Assembly (NCBI GenBank): GCA_025331435.1
Contig: JAIWNI010000180.1
Location: 1-32,015, forward strand
Origin: Choanephora cucurbitarum
Taxonomy: Eukaryota > Mucoromycota > Mucoromycetes > Mucorales > Choanephoraceae
Length of the DNA stretch: 32,015 nucleotides
Direction: 5' to 3'
In this document: one piece after another, positions 21,585 through 31,293 of the stretch
Numbering within the stretch: position 1 is the first letter of the stretch
Layout: each line of letters starts with the position of its first letter
The notes under the pieces: model-generated
Databases searched by the model: none
Told to the model about the DNA's origin: nothing
The model's input: the letters and a program-made list of their open reading frames with translations, nothing else
Position numbers and translations under genes: made by a program

Positions 21585-22225
21585 TGGCGTGCTTCTTCTA
21601 TTTAATAGCCATATTGGGCTTCTTTAGGTTGAGCGTCATTTAAAATTTAGGTATGCTTATTGGGTGTATAGGGTCAGATAAGGCTTCTTTATTCTAATAG
21701 AATGCAGATCCTCATATATTCCATAAATAGACACTTATTTAGCGTACGATTGATTCCAGTCTTCCTTCTACTAACTTAGATGACGCTTTGATCTATTCCA
21801 AATCGAATGGTACACTGAGGACCTAGGCGCGCCTTGTGGTTGACCCTTGAGAGCAATTTCTAGATGGATGATAGGCCGTTTCATGATGGATTTAAAAAGC
21901 CTTTTACCGCTTGACAGATTTAGCGCTTGAATGAATTTTGTTTTGAAATACAGCTAAGTTTTTTTGTTCTTGGCTTGGTGATTTCTTTTTTTTTTCTTGA
22001 AGCCTACAGACCAGACGATGCACATGAAGCAGTAGAACAAGTCATCAGGAGAGCAGAGAGCTAACAAAACAAATCGTATAAAATAAGAAACATTAGATAG
22101 ATGTTCCGTTTGAAAAAAAAAAGGAATAAAGATGAAACTTGAATCACTTGCTAAAAAAAGTTGAAACAGTCTTTCTTAAAGGCCTCTTTTCTACCAATGA
22201 TGAGCACGTCATGTTGTTGCGACAA
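21585..22225 (+). repeat. Dispersed repeat, copy 2
   Basis: Second long copy of the repeat at 5445-6075, in the same orientation 16 kb away. The best-kept block (gaccagacgatgcacatgaa near 22010) again follows an acceptor-like CTACAG. It reads RPDDAHEAVEQVIRRAES before a TAA, whereas copy 1 stays open slightly longer. The few differences inside the block are mostly synonymous or conservative (AGA/AGG, CTC/GTC), hinting at past coding. The open frame 22139-22375 begins in the tail of the repeat and is not separately supported. Confidence 0.6.
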
Positions 22226-22709
22226 GTAACCCAAACACTATATGAACAAGAAACGTCTTTAGATAGACGACTATGCACAATAGTGAAGCGGATTGGCCTC
22301 AGCAGCAGTATATTGGGCCTTCGGAAAGTTCAAATATACGAATCAGATAACAGCAGTTCAATGGATTGTCATTAGTGATCACTAGACTCGAGAAGCACCC
22401 TACTCTATGCGGTAACAACCATATGAGTCTACGAGAAAGAATCACAAGTCAAAGAAAGGAACAAGCATGTAGTAGAAGACGCATGAGGCTGGTAGTCTAT
22501 AGATTCAAGTAAGTAATTTGTTACTAAGGATAAGAATGGATAACAACAGTGGTCAAGCTTATAGATATAATCCTGTCGATCATACAAAGAGCGTCAAGGA
22601 GCATTATTTCTGGATCCATAAGAGACGGTAGCATTCATGTCACTGAAGCATCAGTATATATGCAACATTACTTTCTTTATTCTATTTTACAGGCGTCAGC
22701 GAAAGTTGT
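22226..22709. other. No gene recognised
   Basis: Spacer between the dispersed repeat and the 3' end of the Helitron helicase. A Helitron 3' terminus (hairpin followed by CTRR, read on the minus strand) might lie here, but I could not identify one convincingly. Confidence 0.35.
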
Positions 22710-24190
22710 TCAATTTAAACCGGTTGTTGTTTTTAAACGAAGTAAAAATTCCTGGATGGCTTCATCCCTGCCTATTCTTAATGTCGATCTTTCTGTCAAG
22801 CCAAAGAAATACAGGCTATCTGAGCGTGGTACTCTTGAGCAAGCAACGTAGAACTGACCAGCAGATTGAAAAAATTTTGTAAGTTTTATAGCAACGCCTT
22901 GGCTGATAGTTAGGTTTTGGACTTTATGAATTGTTGCGGCGTATCCAGGTATCAAAGGAAATTGGGAGCGTGTATAAACTGTTCTAAAAACCCCTCTTGT
23001 GATTTCTGAAATAGCCTTTCCAGCACCATTTGATAATCGGCGTACATAGACATATTCTTCTTGTTGAATAGAAACCACTTCGCATTGAGTACCGTATGTC
23101 CATCCACCTACGACGTCTAAGTTATGAAGGAGAATGCATTTAGCACCGATTTTTAGATAAACCTGCGTGGGTAGCTCTGTTTCGTTGGACAGAAATCCTG
23201 CAGGTCCTTGATCGATTGCTATAAAATTATGAGGTACACCTTCCAGTGCGTGAATTTTTCTTCGGTTCTCACTCTCTACTTTAGATATTTTTGTGTAAAG
23301 TTTAATATATGTGTCGGGTACTAGACTGCTTTGGACGTGATGAGACTGAATGAAATCGATTACAAAATCGTTGTAGGTGTTTCGCTGGGTATAGTTTAGA
23401 AACCACTTTAGCTCATTGTCGTTTCCATCTTGTCTTTATTGAATTGTAAGGTAAAAGTTAACAGCTTCAGGTTGGGTAACGGATTGAAAAAACATCCTTG
23501 TTGATCTACTTTGATAGGTGGTAGTTGAGCCATGCGCCCGACGAAAATAAAGGTAGCATTTCCTAAGGAATACAGTATGTTAATTTTTAATTTTTTGTTT
23601 TTTTTTGTTTAGGTTACCAAAAGTCTTGTCGGTTTAAAGAAATAGATTGCATTGTGGTGCTGAGAGTTTCTACTAAAGATTTGCTTGATATGGATCCCTC
23701 GCCAATCATAAACACCACCCGTTCGTATATTTTAGAAGTCAAGTAGTCTTCCAGCATTTGGATAGTTTTTGTTTGGCTGGATGCCAAAAAACCGATGAAT
23801 GATGTGTCCACTGGTTGTGTCTGCAGCAATTCCTGTGAGAGCCAAAATTATTGGGGTTATTTCCATAGCAAGAAAGGCAGTTTTAAATGTGTGCAATAGA
23901 AAACTTTTCCCTGTACCTGTTGCACCATAAATATTGATTCGGCCTTGGACTTTCGTGCTTGTGATCCAGCTAAAAATGTCTGTATGTTGATCGTTTAGCT
24001 TGCGATAGATTGCAGAGATATTGTCGATAGCGTCTCTCATTTGGTCTTCTAACGAAAGGTTATCAATAGGATTGTGAGTAAAGCCAATGGCGTCCATGAT
24101 GGCCAAGACTTTTTTATTTTGTTTCGTCTTCAGGCATTGTAAAAGTTGGATCGTCACAGACCCTTTAGAAAATGCTTTGCCAAGGTTCAT
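22710..24190 (-). pseudogene. Helitron PIF1-like helicase part (broken)
   Basis: C-terminal half of the replicase. Walker A reads GATGTGKSFLLHTF (about 23890-23930) and is followed by LALTGIAADTTSGHIIHRFF. Walker B is damaged: VVFMIGEGSISS where family members have an Asp-Glu pair. A 56-bp intron (23563-23618, minus-strand GTAACC...CCTTAG) leads to FGNATFIFVGRMAQLPPI, where the usual GD before QLPPV is GR. After a frameshift near 23435, a long clean stretch reads NDFVIDFIQS, then KIGAKCILLHNLD. It ends with FPLIPGYAATIHKVQNLTIS and FYVACSRVPRSDSLYFFGL, the last helicase motifs, and stops at 22710. The mutated Walker B and motif III residues would abolish ATP hydrolysis even if the frame were restored. 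Confidence 0.8.
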
Positions 24191-26406
24191 CTTTTTCTTT
24201 GATGTTTTCGATTTTTGTAGGAGGGAAATATAACATTACTTTTTGATAATAAAAGGTTCGTTCGAAGATTGGTCGTAAAAATGGGTGTGTCAAAGTGGCA
24301 TCTTTCGAACTCTGAGTTTGTACCTCATGCCATAGTTGTTTATGAAAGATTCATGCACTTCTTTCCCGAGTATTTCATGATGAGTTGTTTCTTCTATTTT
24401 ACCACGGCTTGTTCGATTGGAATATCCATATCTTGTTTCTTCTGCCTTCAGAAATTCTTCGTCTACGTCTTGTTTTTGGGCCAAATTATATGCAGTGAAG
24501 TACTCTATCATTGATAGGTTAGCTGTTTGATGGTGGCGAGCAGTACATGTTTGGCCAATGCATCAAATTTAATATAGTTTTCTGTTGGAAATGGAACCCG
24601 AACCTGCAGCTGTTAGTTCCCTACTTTTGACAGTATGTTCCGCATTTGTGAATCTGCAAGTTTGTGACCAAATCGTATAAATTGGGGTCACTTGATCGAT
24701 CCGGAATTTGTGCGCAACCAAATCAGTTAAGTCCATAAGCTGGGCAGTTGTACACCTTGTCCAAAGTACCAAGTGAATGTGTGAACTTCCTATTTTTAAG
24801 ATTAATTTTTTATCAATTTTTTTGTCGTTTTTTTTACCTCTATCTTGTAATTCAATTGTATAAGATCAGTCTTTTATTCCACCAGCTTTGCGATGGAAGT
24901 GCTGCTCAATTTGAAGTGTGAGTTGCAGTTTTTGTTTCAAAATAGTAATCACTTACACCATTACGTTTCATAATGTATTGGTTCAACAGTTGTTGGCTAG
25001 ATCTTTCCAGTGCATAGTAAAAAGTACAGGGTCATCCCACGGTTTTTTAGCTGTTTAGCAGTTCAGCATATTCTGTAGCAAAGTCGTTACAGGTAAATGT
25101 GTTCAAAAGTTGAGGTGATCCTAATTGTTTAAACATGTTCTGTTTTTTTGGGGTTTAGTTGAATCTAATTTTTTATTTTTATTTTTTAACTTACATAGAG
25201 ATTCAAACTGTGTCTTTTTTTGAATGCTCTTCCGCTTCTTACTGTGTATGGTACAAGGGATACCCGTTGGTACTGGTACTCATTGTTTCGATAAACGTCG
25301 TTTCTAGTATATTCTTGACCTTGTCAAATTGGTATAACGTGCCGGTTAGCAGAATGAATATTCTTTTTTTCAATAAGATCAAGCATGAAGAAAAGGAATT
25401 CTGTGAATTGTCCAAATCTTTTGTCTACTGACGGAACAAGCTCTTTTGTGTATTTTGCCAATGTCATATCAAATATTTTGGTTAGCTTGTTCATAGTCTT
25501 CTTTTTGTGCCTCGTTCAGCTCACGTATTTGGCAAATCGAGTAGTATCCTTGTCCGTTTGTGAAAAGGTAAGGGAAAATGATGGCTAAAATAATAGGATC
25601 TGAATAATAAACTTCCTAGTTACTAGAGTCAACAGCTAGGATATGATTGTCGAGTTTCTTTTCAGCAACGACTGGGTTTCCTTCATTCAAAGACATGACA
25701 TAATTGTGCAGCCATTCACTTGTTTCTGGATCTCTTCGTGATCTTTTTTGAAAGATTTGGAGTATATTTTTGTGGACATTTTCCTGAATAATGGGTTCAT
25801 CGTATCTTGCCAAGATTGGATTGAATTTTTTGCAATATGTGGAACAGAGTTCTTACTTTTTCTACATTTATTGGTTCCATAATACCTCTCATGATTGGTG
25901 TTTCATTGAGGCCCCCAAAAAGCATTTGAGCAAATTCAAGGTTGTGTTCAAACCAAGGAGTTCCAGATTGTCCGTAATGGCCACAGTAAGCTCTTCTTTG
26001 TGACATCCCCGACTTGTTTTGCTCATTAGTTTTACAGGAAATAGGCAAGATTGGATCTATAAGTCATTATGGGGAGTATATGATCTATGTTGGGTCCCGG
26101 GTAAGGAATTAAACCTACTAGATTCCTTACTCTATGCTGAGGACACACTAACACACAGTTTGGTTTTTTTGGATGGCGAAGAGGTTCGAATTTCCAAATG
26201 ATTGCTTGCGAGATTTCAGGTGTGTGTTCACTCTCAGGTCGAGTGATTTTATCAATTTCATGATTGGTTGGATAGAAAAGACGCATGTAAATAGCACAAT
26301 AGGCAGTTGTCATCTGATGACGAAAATTTTTGAAATCTTCAATGTTGGCTCGTTGAAAACGATCAAAGGCAATCGAAGGATGTTGTTGCATGTTAACTGT
26401 ATTCAA
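24191..26406 (-). pseudogene. Helitron Rep (HUH endonuclease) part (broken)
   Basis: N-terminal half of the replicase, in several frames. From the upstream end: a piece at 26032-26406 that may be the Cys-rich N-terminus (TTAYCAIYMRLFYPTN), then 25797-26048 and 25616-25813. Next is DPIILAIIFPYLFTNGQG (about 25560-25610), resembling the Helitron N-terminal domain, then LFFMLDLIEKKNIHSANRHV. After it come LGSPQLLNTFTCNDFATEYA (about 25060-25120), KPWDDPVLFTMHWK, and the HUH motif SSHIHLVLWT (His-Ile-His codons at 24773-24781). A HKCGTYCQK...CRFGF cysteine block follows (about 24610-24660). Internal stops and frameshifts occur about every 100-200 bp. The putative 26032-26406 segment is the least certain part. 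Confidence 0.7.
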
Positions 26407-26585
26407 AAGAAATGGATAAACAAGGTTTCTAACATTTTTTATTCGATTTTTTTTTACTAGCTATTGTGGGGGGTTTATTGTTACTGATTTATCAATGTAG
26501 GTTTATTGTTTAATAATAAAAAAAGAGTTTTATTCAATCGTATTCTTAATATCTTTATAGTCCTTTTTAACTAACTTTTTATCTA

Positions 26586-27703
26586 ATGAACCTTAATCAG
26601 AACCACATTTCTACTATAACGGACGCTATCATTTTTACCAGTAGGGTTACTAAATCGCAGCCACCTGGAGGCACGACGGATGATATTTTGATCATTTATA
26701 TTGCACATTTGCACCAATTGTCCAGTTATGTTGTAATGCTTATTCCTCTGAATTTGTTTGCTGAAAGCATGCAGACTCATTTCAATCGAGAAGGCGTAAA
26801 TCCTCTTGAAGAAAATGTGGATCGGTGTTGGCGTATCCATACGAGCGGAATTGTATCTCCTATGCGTACTTTCTCAATCCTGGATAACCCTTCAGTCAGT
26901 CCAGGATTCATTATTACCAGCAGAGAATTTGCTATGGATGAGATAGTGGATCCTGTTCCGGCTGATATTGCTCTGTTGGTTGCCGTTAATCTCCCCCATT
27001 TATTTTGATGTAAGAGAACTCTCTCGACTAGGTGAAATTGTTGTCGACATTGTTCAAGGAACTGCTACTTAAAGTTGAAATGAACGAGAAAATGTAGAAG
27101 AAGATGAAGAAGAAGATGAAGAAGAAATCCAATGTTCATTCGAACATCCAGAACACTTTGAGCAGGATGAAGAGGAACCAGATGATTTGCAACAGGAAGA
27201 AGTTAAACCAGAGGATGAAGAGTATGAAGAGTATGAAGAAGAACAAAAAGACCAACAATACAAAGAACAGCTGCCTGAGCAAGAATATAAAGAAGAAGTC
27301 CAAAGAACAAGAGGAATACGAAGAAGAACCTGATTATTATTCTCGCCGTACCCCTTTGCATGCGGAAGGTTTCTCGTATTTGGCTCAAAAAATTCAGGAG
27401 TCAGGTAGTTCAAGTAATAGAACAGAGCGAACTTCTGCCACTAAAGACGATGACGATGATGCAGATCATAAGGGCCTGACAGCAGTTGCCGAGCAAGGTC
27501 TTTCTCAATAATCCCTTTTTAGTAGTCAAGAAAGCGCCGCAGAAACAGTTACTGCTTTGGTGGCATCTCATTTAGGAAGACTAGTCCTCTTGACTGCGGA
27601 AGGTTCAAGTACAGTACAAAGTCTAGGTAGTCAGGCAGAAGGATCAAGTGTTGATACACCCCGAAGAAGTGGAAGACGAAGAACAAGACGTAGAGTTAAC
27701 TGA
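26586..27703 (+). pseudogene. Family A protein, copy 2 (unknown function, broken)
   Basis: Related to the gene at 1099-1699 from the first residues (MNLNQNHISTITDAI) through SSYVVMLIPLNLFAES, IHTSGIVSPMRTF and DPVPADIALLVAVNLP. A frame break at a five-C run (26993-26997) separates this from YFDVRELSRLGEIVVDIVQG; one C fewer would join them. An acidic stretch follows (EEDEEEDEEEIQCSFEHPEH, then QQEEVKPEDEEYEEYEEEQK). After a further shift it continues as DYYSRRTPLHAEGF and a Ser/Asp-rich part, and ends with a basic tail (PRRSGRRRTRRRVN) and TGA at 27701. Acid-then-base tails of this kind suggest a nuclear or nucleic-acid-associated protein, but that is inference. It is divergent from the Helitron replicase, 180 bp away, and followed on the same strand by the family B copy. 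The homopolymer break could be a sequencing error. Confidence 0.5.
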
Positions 27704-28104
27704 TATCTGATATTTCTTGTTATTGAGCGTGATGAAAAAGTTCGTTTCAGTAAGACAGCACGATGAAAAAAATTGTTTTTGTTGTTAGGATTTTTTGCAT
27801 TAGTTATTGTCTTTCTTTGGGTCTATCAAAAGTTGTTTATAACTTTCAAGTCTTTTTTTATTTTGAATGATTGTGAGTTTTTTGTCCTAGCATGACTTCA
27901 TTGAGCTTATTATGGTCATTATATATATGTTTATTTTATTTTAGAACAGGTGTTGTCAAGATTCTTTATTTTATTAGCTGGATCGAAACAATGGAAAAAT
28001 AAGTTGTGAGAAGTCCTTTTCTTGGAAGAAATGTCGTCTTCGTGCTTTTACCTTTCAACTAGTAATAGACCATTTATAGAAACCTACAAGTTCTATTTTT
28101 TTTG
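27704..28104. other. No gene recognised
   Basis: T-rich spacer between the family A and family B copies, with no open frame of note and no detected repeat. It ends at the TATA-like box. Confidence 0.4.
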
Positions 28105-28105
28105 C

Positions 28106-28113
28106 TATATAAA
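28106..28113 (+). promoter_or_regulatory. TATA-like box upstream of family B copy 2
   Basis: The word tatataaa lies 7 bp before the TA target site of the MITE. Without the MITE it would sit about 45 bp upstream of the ATG at 28395, a plausible core promoter distance. In an AT-rich region this may be chance. Confidence 0.3.
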
Positions 28114-28120
28114 GGATGTA

Positions 28121-28356
28121 CAGTCAACCAAAGAAAGTTTTGTGTGATTTCAAATGTCGAGCAATTTTTGATGAAAGTTTATCCTTTGGACATTGTTATA
28201 CAAACTCTTTTCATTTCTAACAGACTGCAATAGAAACAACAATTAAAATGTCTCGCCTAACTCCTGAAACAAGAAGTAAGATTGTTAACATAGTTTTAAT
28301 CGTTGAGAAGACCAAGTCCGAACTTGAAATCACAAAAAACTTTCTTTAGTTGATTG
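28121..28356 (+). mobile_element. Tc1/mariner-type MITE, copy 2
   Basis: A 236-bp element flanked by TA, with ends cagtcaaccaaagaaagttt and, complemented, caatcaactaaagaaagttt. It shares its ends and interior with the copy at 17568-17802 but in the opposite orientation. The interior start of a transposase (ATG 28248, MSRLTPETRSKIVNIVLIVE) is truncated after about 25 codons. One outer base of the right end differs (A instead of G), so this copy may no longer be a good transposition substrate. It sits between the TATA-like box and the start codon of the family B copy. Confidence 0.87.
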
Positions 28357-28394
28357 TACTATTTCTTCGTCAATTTTTTTTATCATTTACTGAA

Positions 28395-29242
28395 ATGTTA
28401 CTTGCTCCACTCACTTGCGCTATGTTAATTGCTCCTGCCAAAATGGGAGTAGAGTACTCTGCTCGAATTTATGTCGAAATCAAGGTCAAAGACGACCGGG
28501 CGGAATATACCGTCACAACCTACAACCCCACTCTCGGCCTTCGCCTCTTGAAGCAAATGACGGATGATTCTAAAGCGCAGATGGTCATTGAAGGTACTCA
28601 TTGTTAATTTTACTCTCATTTAAATAATATTGATTTCTTGTTATAAGGAAAGCTTTATCTGCGTGCTTGGGTCGATATCAACGGTGTGGCAGCAATGACG
28701 AAGAAGGTTACCCTCACAAGTTTAACGTAGAAAGATGTATCTGTAGCACTCCCAGAATAAGACGTGGCCTTTAATAAACTAAGTTTATTGAAGCATGTTC
28801 TTGACAAGTTTTATGACGACGAAGAAGAGCTTGAACGAATTGAAAGTCTTATGCACAATTGCATAAGGAGATTTGTAAGTTTGTAAATTTTGATTTTTTT
28901 TGATACTGAAGGTGTTTTCCTCATTTAGGTCCTACTATACCAATTAAAGATGTGAAGTTCTCTACTGAAGAAATCAAGGCAAGAAGAGAGACACAAATGC
29001 AAGAAAAAAGGTGTGTAACCTCTGAGATTGCTAATTTGTTAAAAGAAAAAATACTGCAAACGAATACTGTTTCTTTGCTTACCGACGCTGACATTAGGCT
29101 TGCCACGAAGAAGAGAAAGATCCCCGGGGACGACGATGAAGTTAAAAAATCAGATGAAAAAATCGGTGAAGATGACAATGATGTTGGCATAAGAAACAAA
29201 CTAAATGTTTTCTCCTATAAATTCTGCGAAAGTTTGAAATGA
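28395..29242 (+). pseudogene. Family B OB-fold-like protein, copy 2 (broken)
   Basis: Counterpart of 2093-2857. ATG 28395 opens a frame with an OB-like strand pattern (YSARIYVEIKVK, AEYTVTTYNPTLGLRLLKQM). Intron 1 (28594-28647) is phase 1 just before GKLYLRAWVDIN. Copy 1 has its intron in the same phase before GKPGHYAKL. The exon continues as a single frame but with TAG at 28728-28730 and TAA at 28758-28760, then FNKLSLLKHVLDKFYDDEEE. Intron 2 (28875-28928) leads to a charged last exon (KFSTEEIKARRETQMQEKR) with a likely nuclear localisation signal (TKKRKIPGDDDE) and stop at 29242. The last junction is out of frame by one base. A single-strand DNA-binding role is inferred from the fold pattern only. 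Confidence 0.5.
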
Positions 29243-29381
29243 TCTAGTCTTTCGATTGATTGTTGTTATTGATTCAATTTGATCATATACCTGTTGAGGT
29301 TGCCAACTGTGTTTCTTCTGTTTATTGTTTTTGTGTTTGGGAGTATATAAAGATGCGTTCTTCTTTCAGTCGTATTCCATT

Positions 29382-29645
29382 TTATCGTTTAAGAATACCT
29401 ACTTGGAAAATTCTTTGAATGTAAGCTCTGCAAAATTGGTTACCAACAAAAGCTACAATAGTTGGTTGATTTGTTTCCAAAATAGCTTGTAAGTCTTTTC
29501 TGATTTGTGTTATTTCTTCAGGAAACATTTGCAAAAAAGATGTCAATGAGACATCTTCAGAAAAATGAATAAAGTTGACTTGGTATATTTCACTCAACGA
29601 TTGGTTTGAGTAATGAATTCGAGTAAGAATAACTTATGGAAATAG
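29382..29645 (-). pseudogene. Family C small protein, copy 2 (broken)
   Basis: Counterpart of the second exon of the gene at 3549-3964. The frame reads LFP then a TAA (29634-29636) exactly where copy 1 has Gln in LFPQ. It then continues VILTRIHYSNQSLSEI, YQVNFIHFSEDVSL, MFPEEITQIRKDL and TNQPTIVAFVGNQFC, and stops at 29382. The Gln-to-stop position fits a CAA to TAA change. I could not find the first exon upstream. It converges with the family B copy, whose stop lies 140 bp away. Confidence 0.5.
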
Positions 29646-30006
29646 GCCGTTAGTTGCAAAAATGAAACAATCTATCTTTTATTTCACAAGAAATTGTGTT
29701 AAACGAGATAGCATAGCTGCTATAAACATGATATTGTTAAGTTGTAAAGTTATTAGAGAAGTCATTTGAATGCTACAGAATCAGTTTCGTAGTATATTCG
29801 TCTCTATTTTTAGTATTTTTATTGCTGATTTGCTTTGTATAATGAGTTAGAAAACGAGTTTTTTGTTCAGATAAGAAAATTAGGTTGTTGTTTAATCTAA
29901 AAATTAAATCTGGTATTCTAGTTGCTGACATGGCTACACCCTATTTTTGACGTTGATTCAAATTTGAAAAATATTTCAGAGTTGCTGCTTTTGTTCCGGT
30001 TTAATG

Positions 30007-30400
30007 CTATCTCTTGTTTAAGTTAATACTAGGAAGTTTCCTGATTAAACATTTGCTTTCATAAATTGTCTACGCAATCTTACACTGCAGCTCATGGGGA
30101 TAAAATTGAGTGTGTAAGAGTGTGTAGAATTGGGCAAAAATATTCGTAAACACAAATTTATCATAGGGACGTCTGTAGTTGGTGGCATTCTGAAAAGTTG
30201 AGTAATACGCATCAAGGTGGTGTGTAAAAGTGGGAGATTCGAACATCTGTTACCATAAAGAGATGTATTTTAGCTGATCAAAGACTTTAAATTTTACGGA
30301 ATAAGTATCTCCTGACTTAATAATATTCAATTCCTGTAATATTTTGGTTTTAGGTAGTGGAAATTTAATATCAAGGATGGAAATGAGCACCAGGTTTATA
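30007..30400 (-). pseudogene. Decayed ORF of unknown family
   Basis: Unrecognised, and interrupted by stops. One minus-strand frame reads INLVLISILDIKFPLPKTK, ELNIIKSGDTYSVKFKVFDQ, a TAA (30250-30252), FESPTFTHHLDAYYSTFQN, YDKFVFTNIFAQFYTLLHTQ and FYPHELQCKIA. A TAG (30070-30072) follows, then TIYESKCLIRKLPSINLNKR and a final TAG at 30007. The composition is protein-like (aromatic and amphipathic, no low complexity), and the frame is kept across both stops, so a gene with two nonsense changes is more likely than chance. It may belong to the adjacent A-B-C locus. No motif or start can be given. Confidence 0.35.
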
Positions 30401-30452
30401 GTTGTCCAACTATATGAATGGATGTAATTTATGTGTTTTGAATAACTTAAAG

Positions 30453-30806
30453 GATAATGTTCCTTAAAGATTTGTATGATATATTATTGATAGTGTTCCT
30501 TTTTTCAATTAGATCAGGATAATGTTCAATAGTATAACTTGTATCAATAGTGTTCGCTTTCAAAAGCAATAATGTTCAATATAAGATTTATGATTACAAA
30601 GATAGTGTTCCGTTCAAAAAAGAGGATATTGTTTTTTATGATACTTTAAGTGATAATGTTCCCACAAGTTTTAATAACTAATGAGATAATGTTCAATAAA
30701 AGATTTGTAAACTAAGCTTGATATTGTTCCTTATTTTATATTACGATAGTGATCAAGATTAGGTCTATTTCAATAGTGTTCTTTATACAATAAAGATAAT
30801 GTTCAA
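30453..30806 (+). repeat. Array of 13 (G/A)ATA(A/G)TGTTC motifs
   Basis: A short word close to gataatgttc or gatagtgttc recurs at 30453, 30489, 30518, 30546, 30568, 30601, 30625, 30652, 30685, 30720, 30745, 30772 and 30795, spaced 22-36 bp. Two flavours exist: one ending ATGTTCAA and one ending GTGTTCC. They roughly alternate. Spacers are AT-rich and differ, though some share 'aaagatttgta'. All units point the same way. It is not a simple tandem duplication. It resembles a binding-site cluster or a very degenerate satellite. Confidence 0.75.
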
Positions 30807-31293
30807 AATAGAGCTTTAAAAAAAAATAACAAAAAGACAATACAAAAATATAGAATGGATAGGATCTAGAAATCCTTGGGAAAAGTAGTATAGAATGATT
30901 TTATGAGAGAGAAGTCTGTGGTATTCACCACAGCTCATTTATATAATTTAAATACCGATCTGGTTAAGAAGAGTTTTTTATCGTGTCTGACACTTTTTCT
31001 CTTCACCTTAATAAAGGCCTATGATTTGTCTCACTTAACTTGCTAAGTTACAAAACCCTACTCAAAAGACAAATAAAACAAAGTCTGTCTTTTATTGTAT
31101 GATTTTTCTTGGATATTTATAAAAAATTAGTATTGTGGTACGTGAAAAAAAGAAAAATTCGCGCTACCGAGTATAGTGGATTGTTACATCCCGTGTTTAT
31201 TTTTTTTGTGTAAAATTATTAGTTTATTAATACTTGAGATAAGTCACACGTCATGAGAGCGGTGTGGTTAGATATTGAAATAAATTAATATAA
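30807..31293. other. AT-rich DNA beyond the LINE 3' end
   Basis: Non-coding, with many A and T runs. The part next to 31293 is presumably the LINE 3' untranslated region, read on the minus strand. No poly(A) tail or target duplication could be fixed. Confidence 0.4.

Larger units (their letters stand above)
22710..26406 (-). mobile_element. Decayed Helitron (Rep/helicase region)
   Basis: A minus-strand relic of about 3.7 kb, close to the length of a whole Helitron replicase. It holds in order a FPYLF-type N-terminal block, an HUH nuclease region and a PIF1-type helicase with motifs from Walker A to the last helicase motif. These domains in this order on one strand define Helitrons, which move by rolling-circle replication. 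Stops and frameshifts occur throughout, so this copy cannot be autonomous. Its ends (5' TC, 3' hairpin plus CTRR) were not found. The family A gene at 26586 starts 180 bp away, pointing in the opposite direction. Confidence 0.8.

Noticed and set aside
5445..22225. The two dispersed-repeat copies as the LTRs of one large retrotransposon
   Set aside because: They differ by roughly a quarter of positions, and no gag-pol coding sequence lies between them in that orientation. Independent old copies are more likely.
26175..26200. tRNA-like B-box (ggttcgaat)
   Set aside because: No matching A-box or cloverleaf around it. The sequence belongs to the Helitron Rep region. No tRNA was found elsewhere.
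27069..27413. Serine-rich minus-strand ORF
   Set aside because: It is the reverse complement of the Glu/Asp-rich part of family A (GAA/GAT repeats read as TTC/ATC), so it is a shadow frame.
30453..30806. CRISPR-like array
   Set aside because: Repeats are only about 10 bp and degenerate, spacers are uneven, and the genome is eukaryotic.
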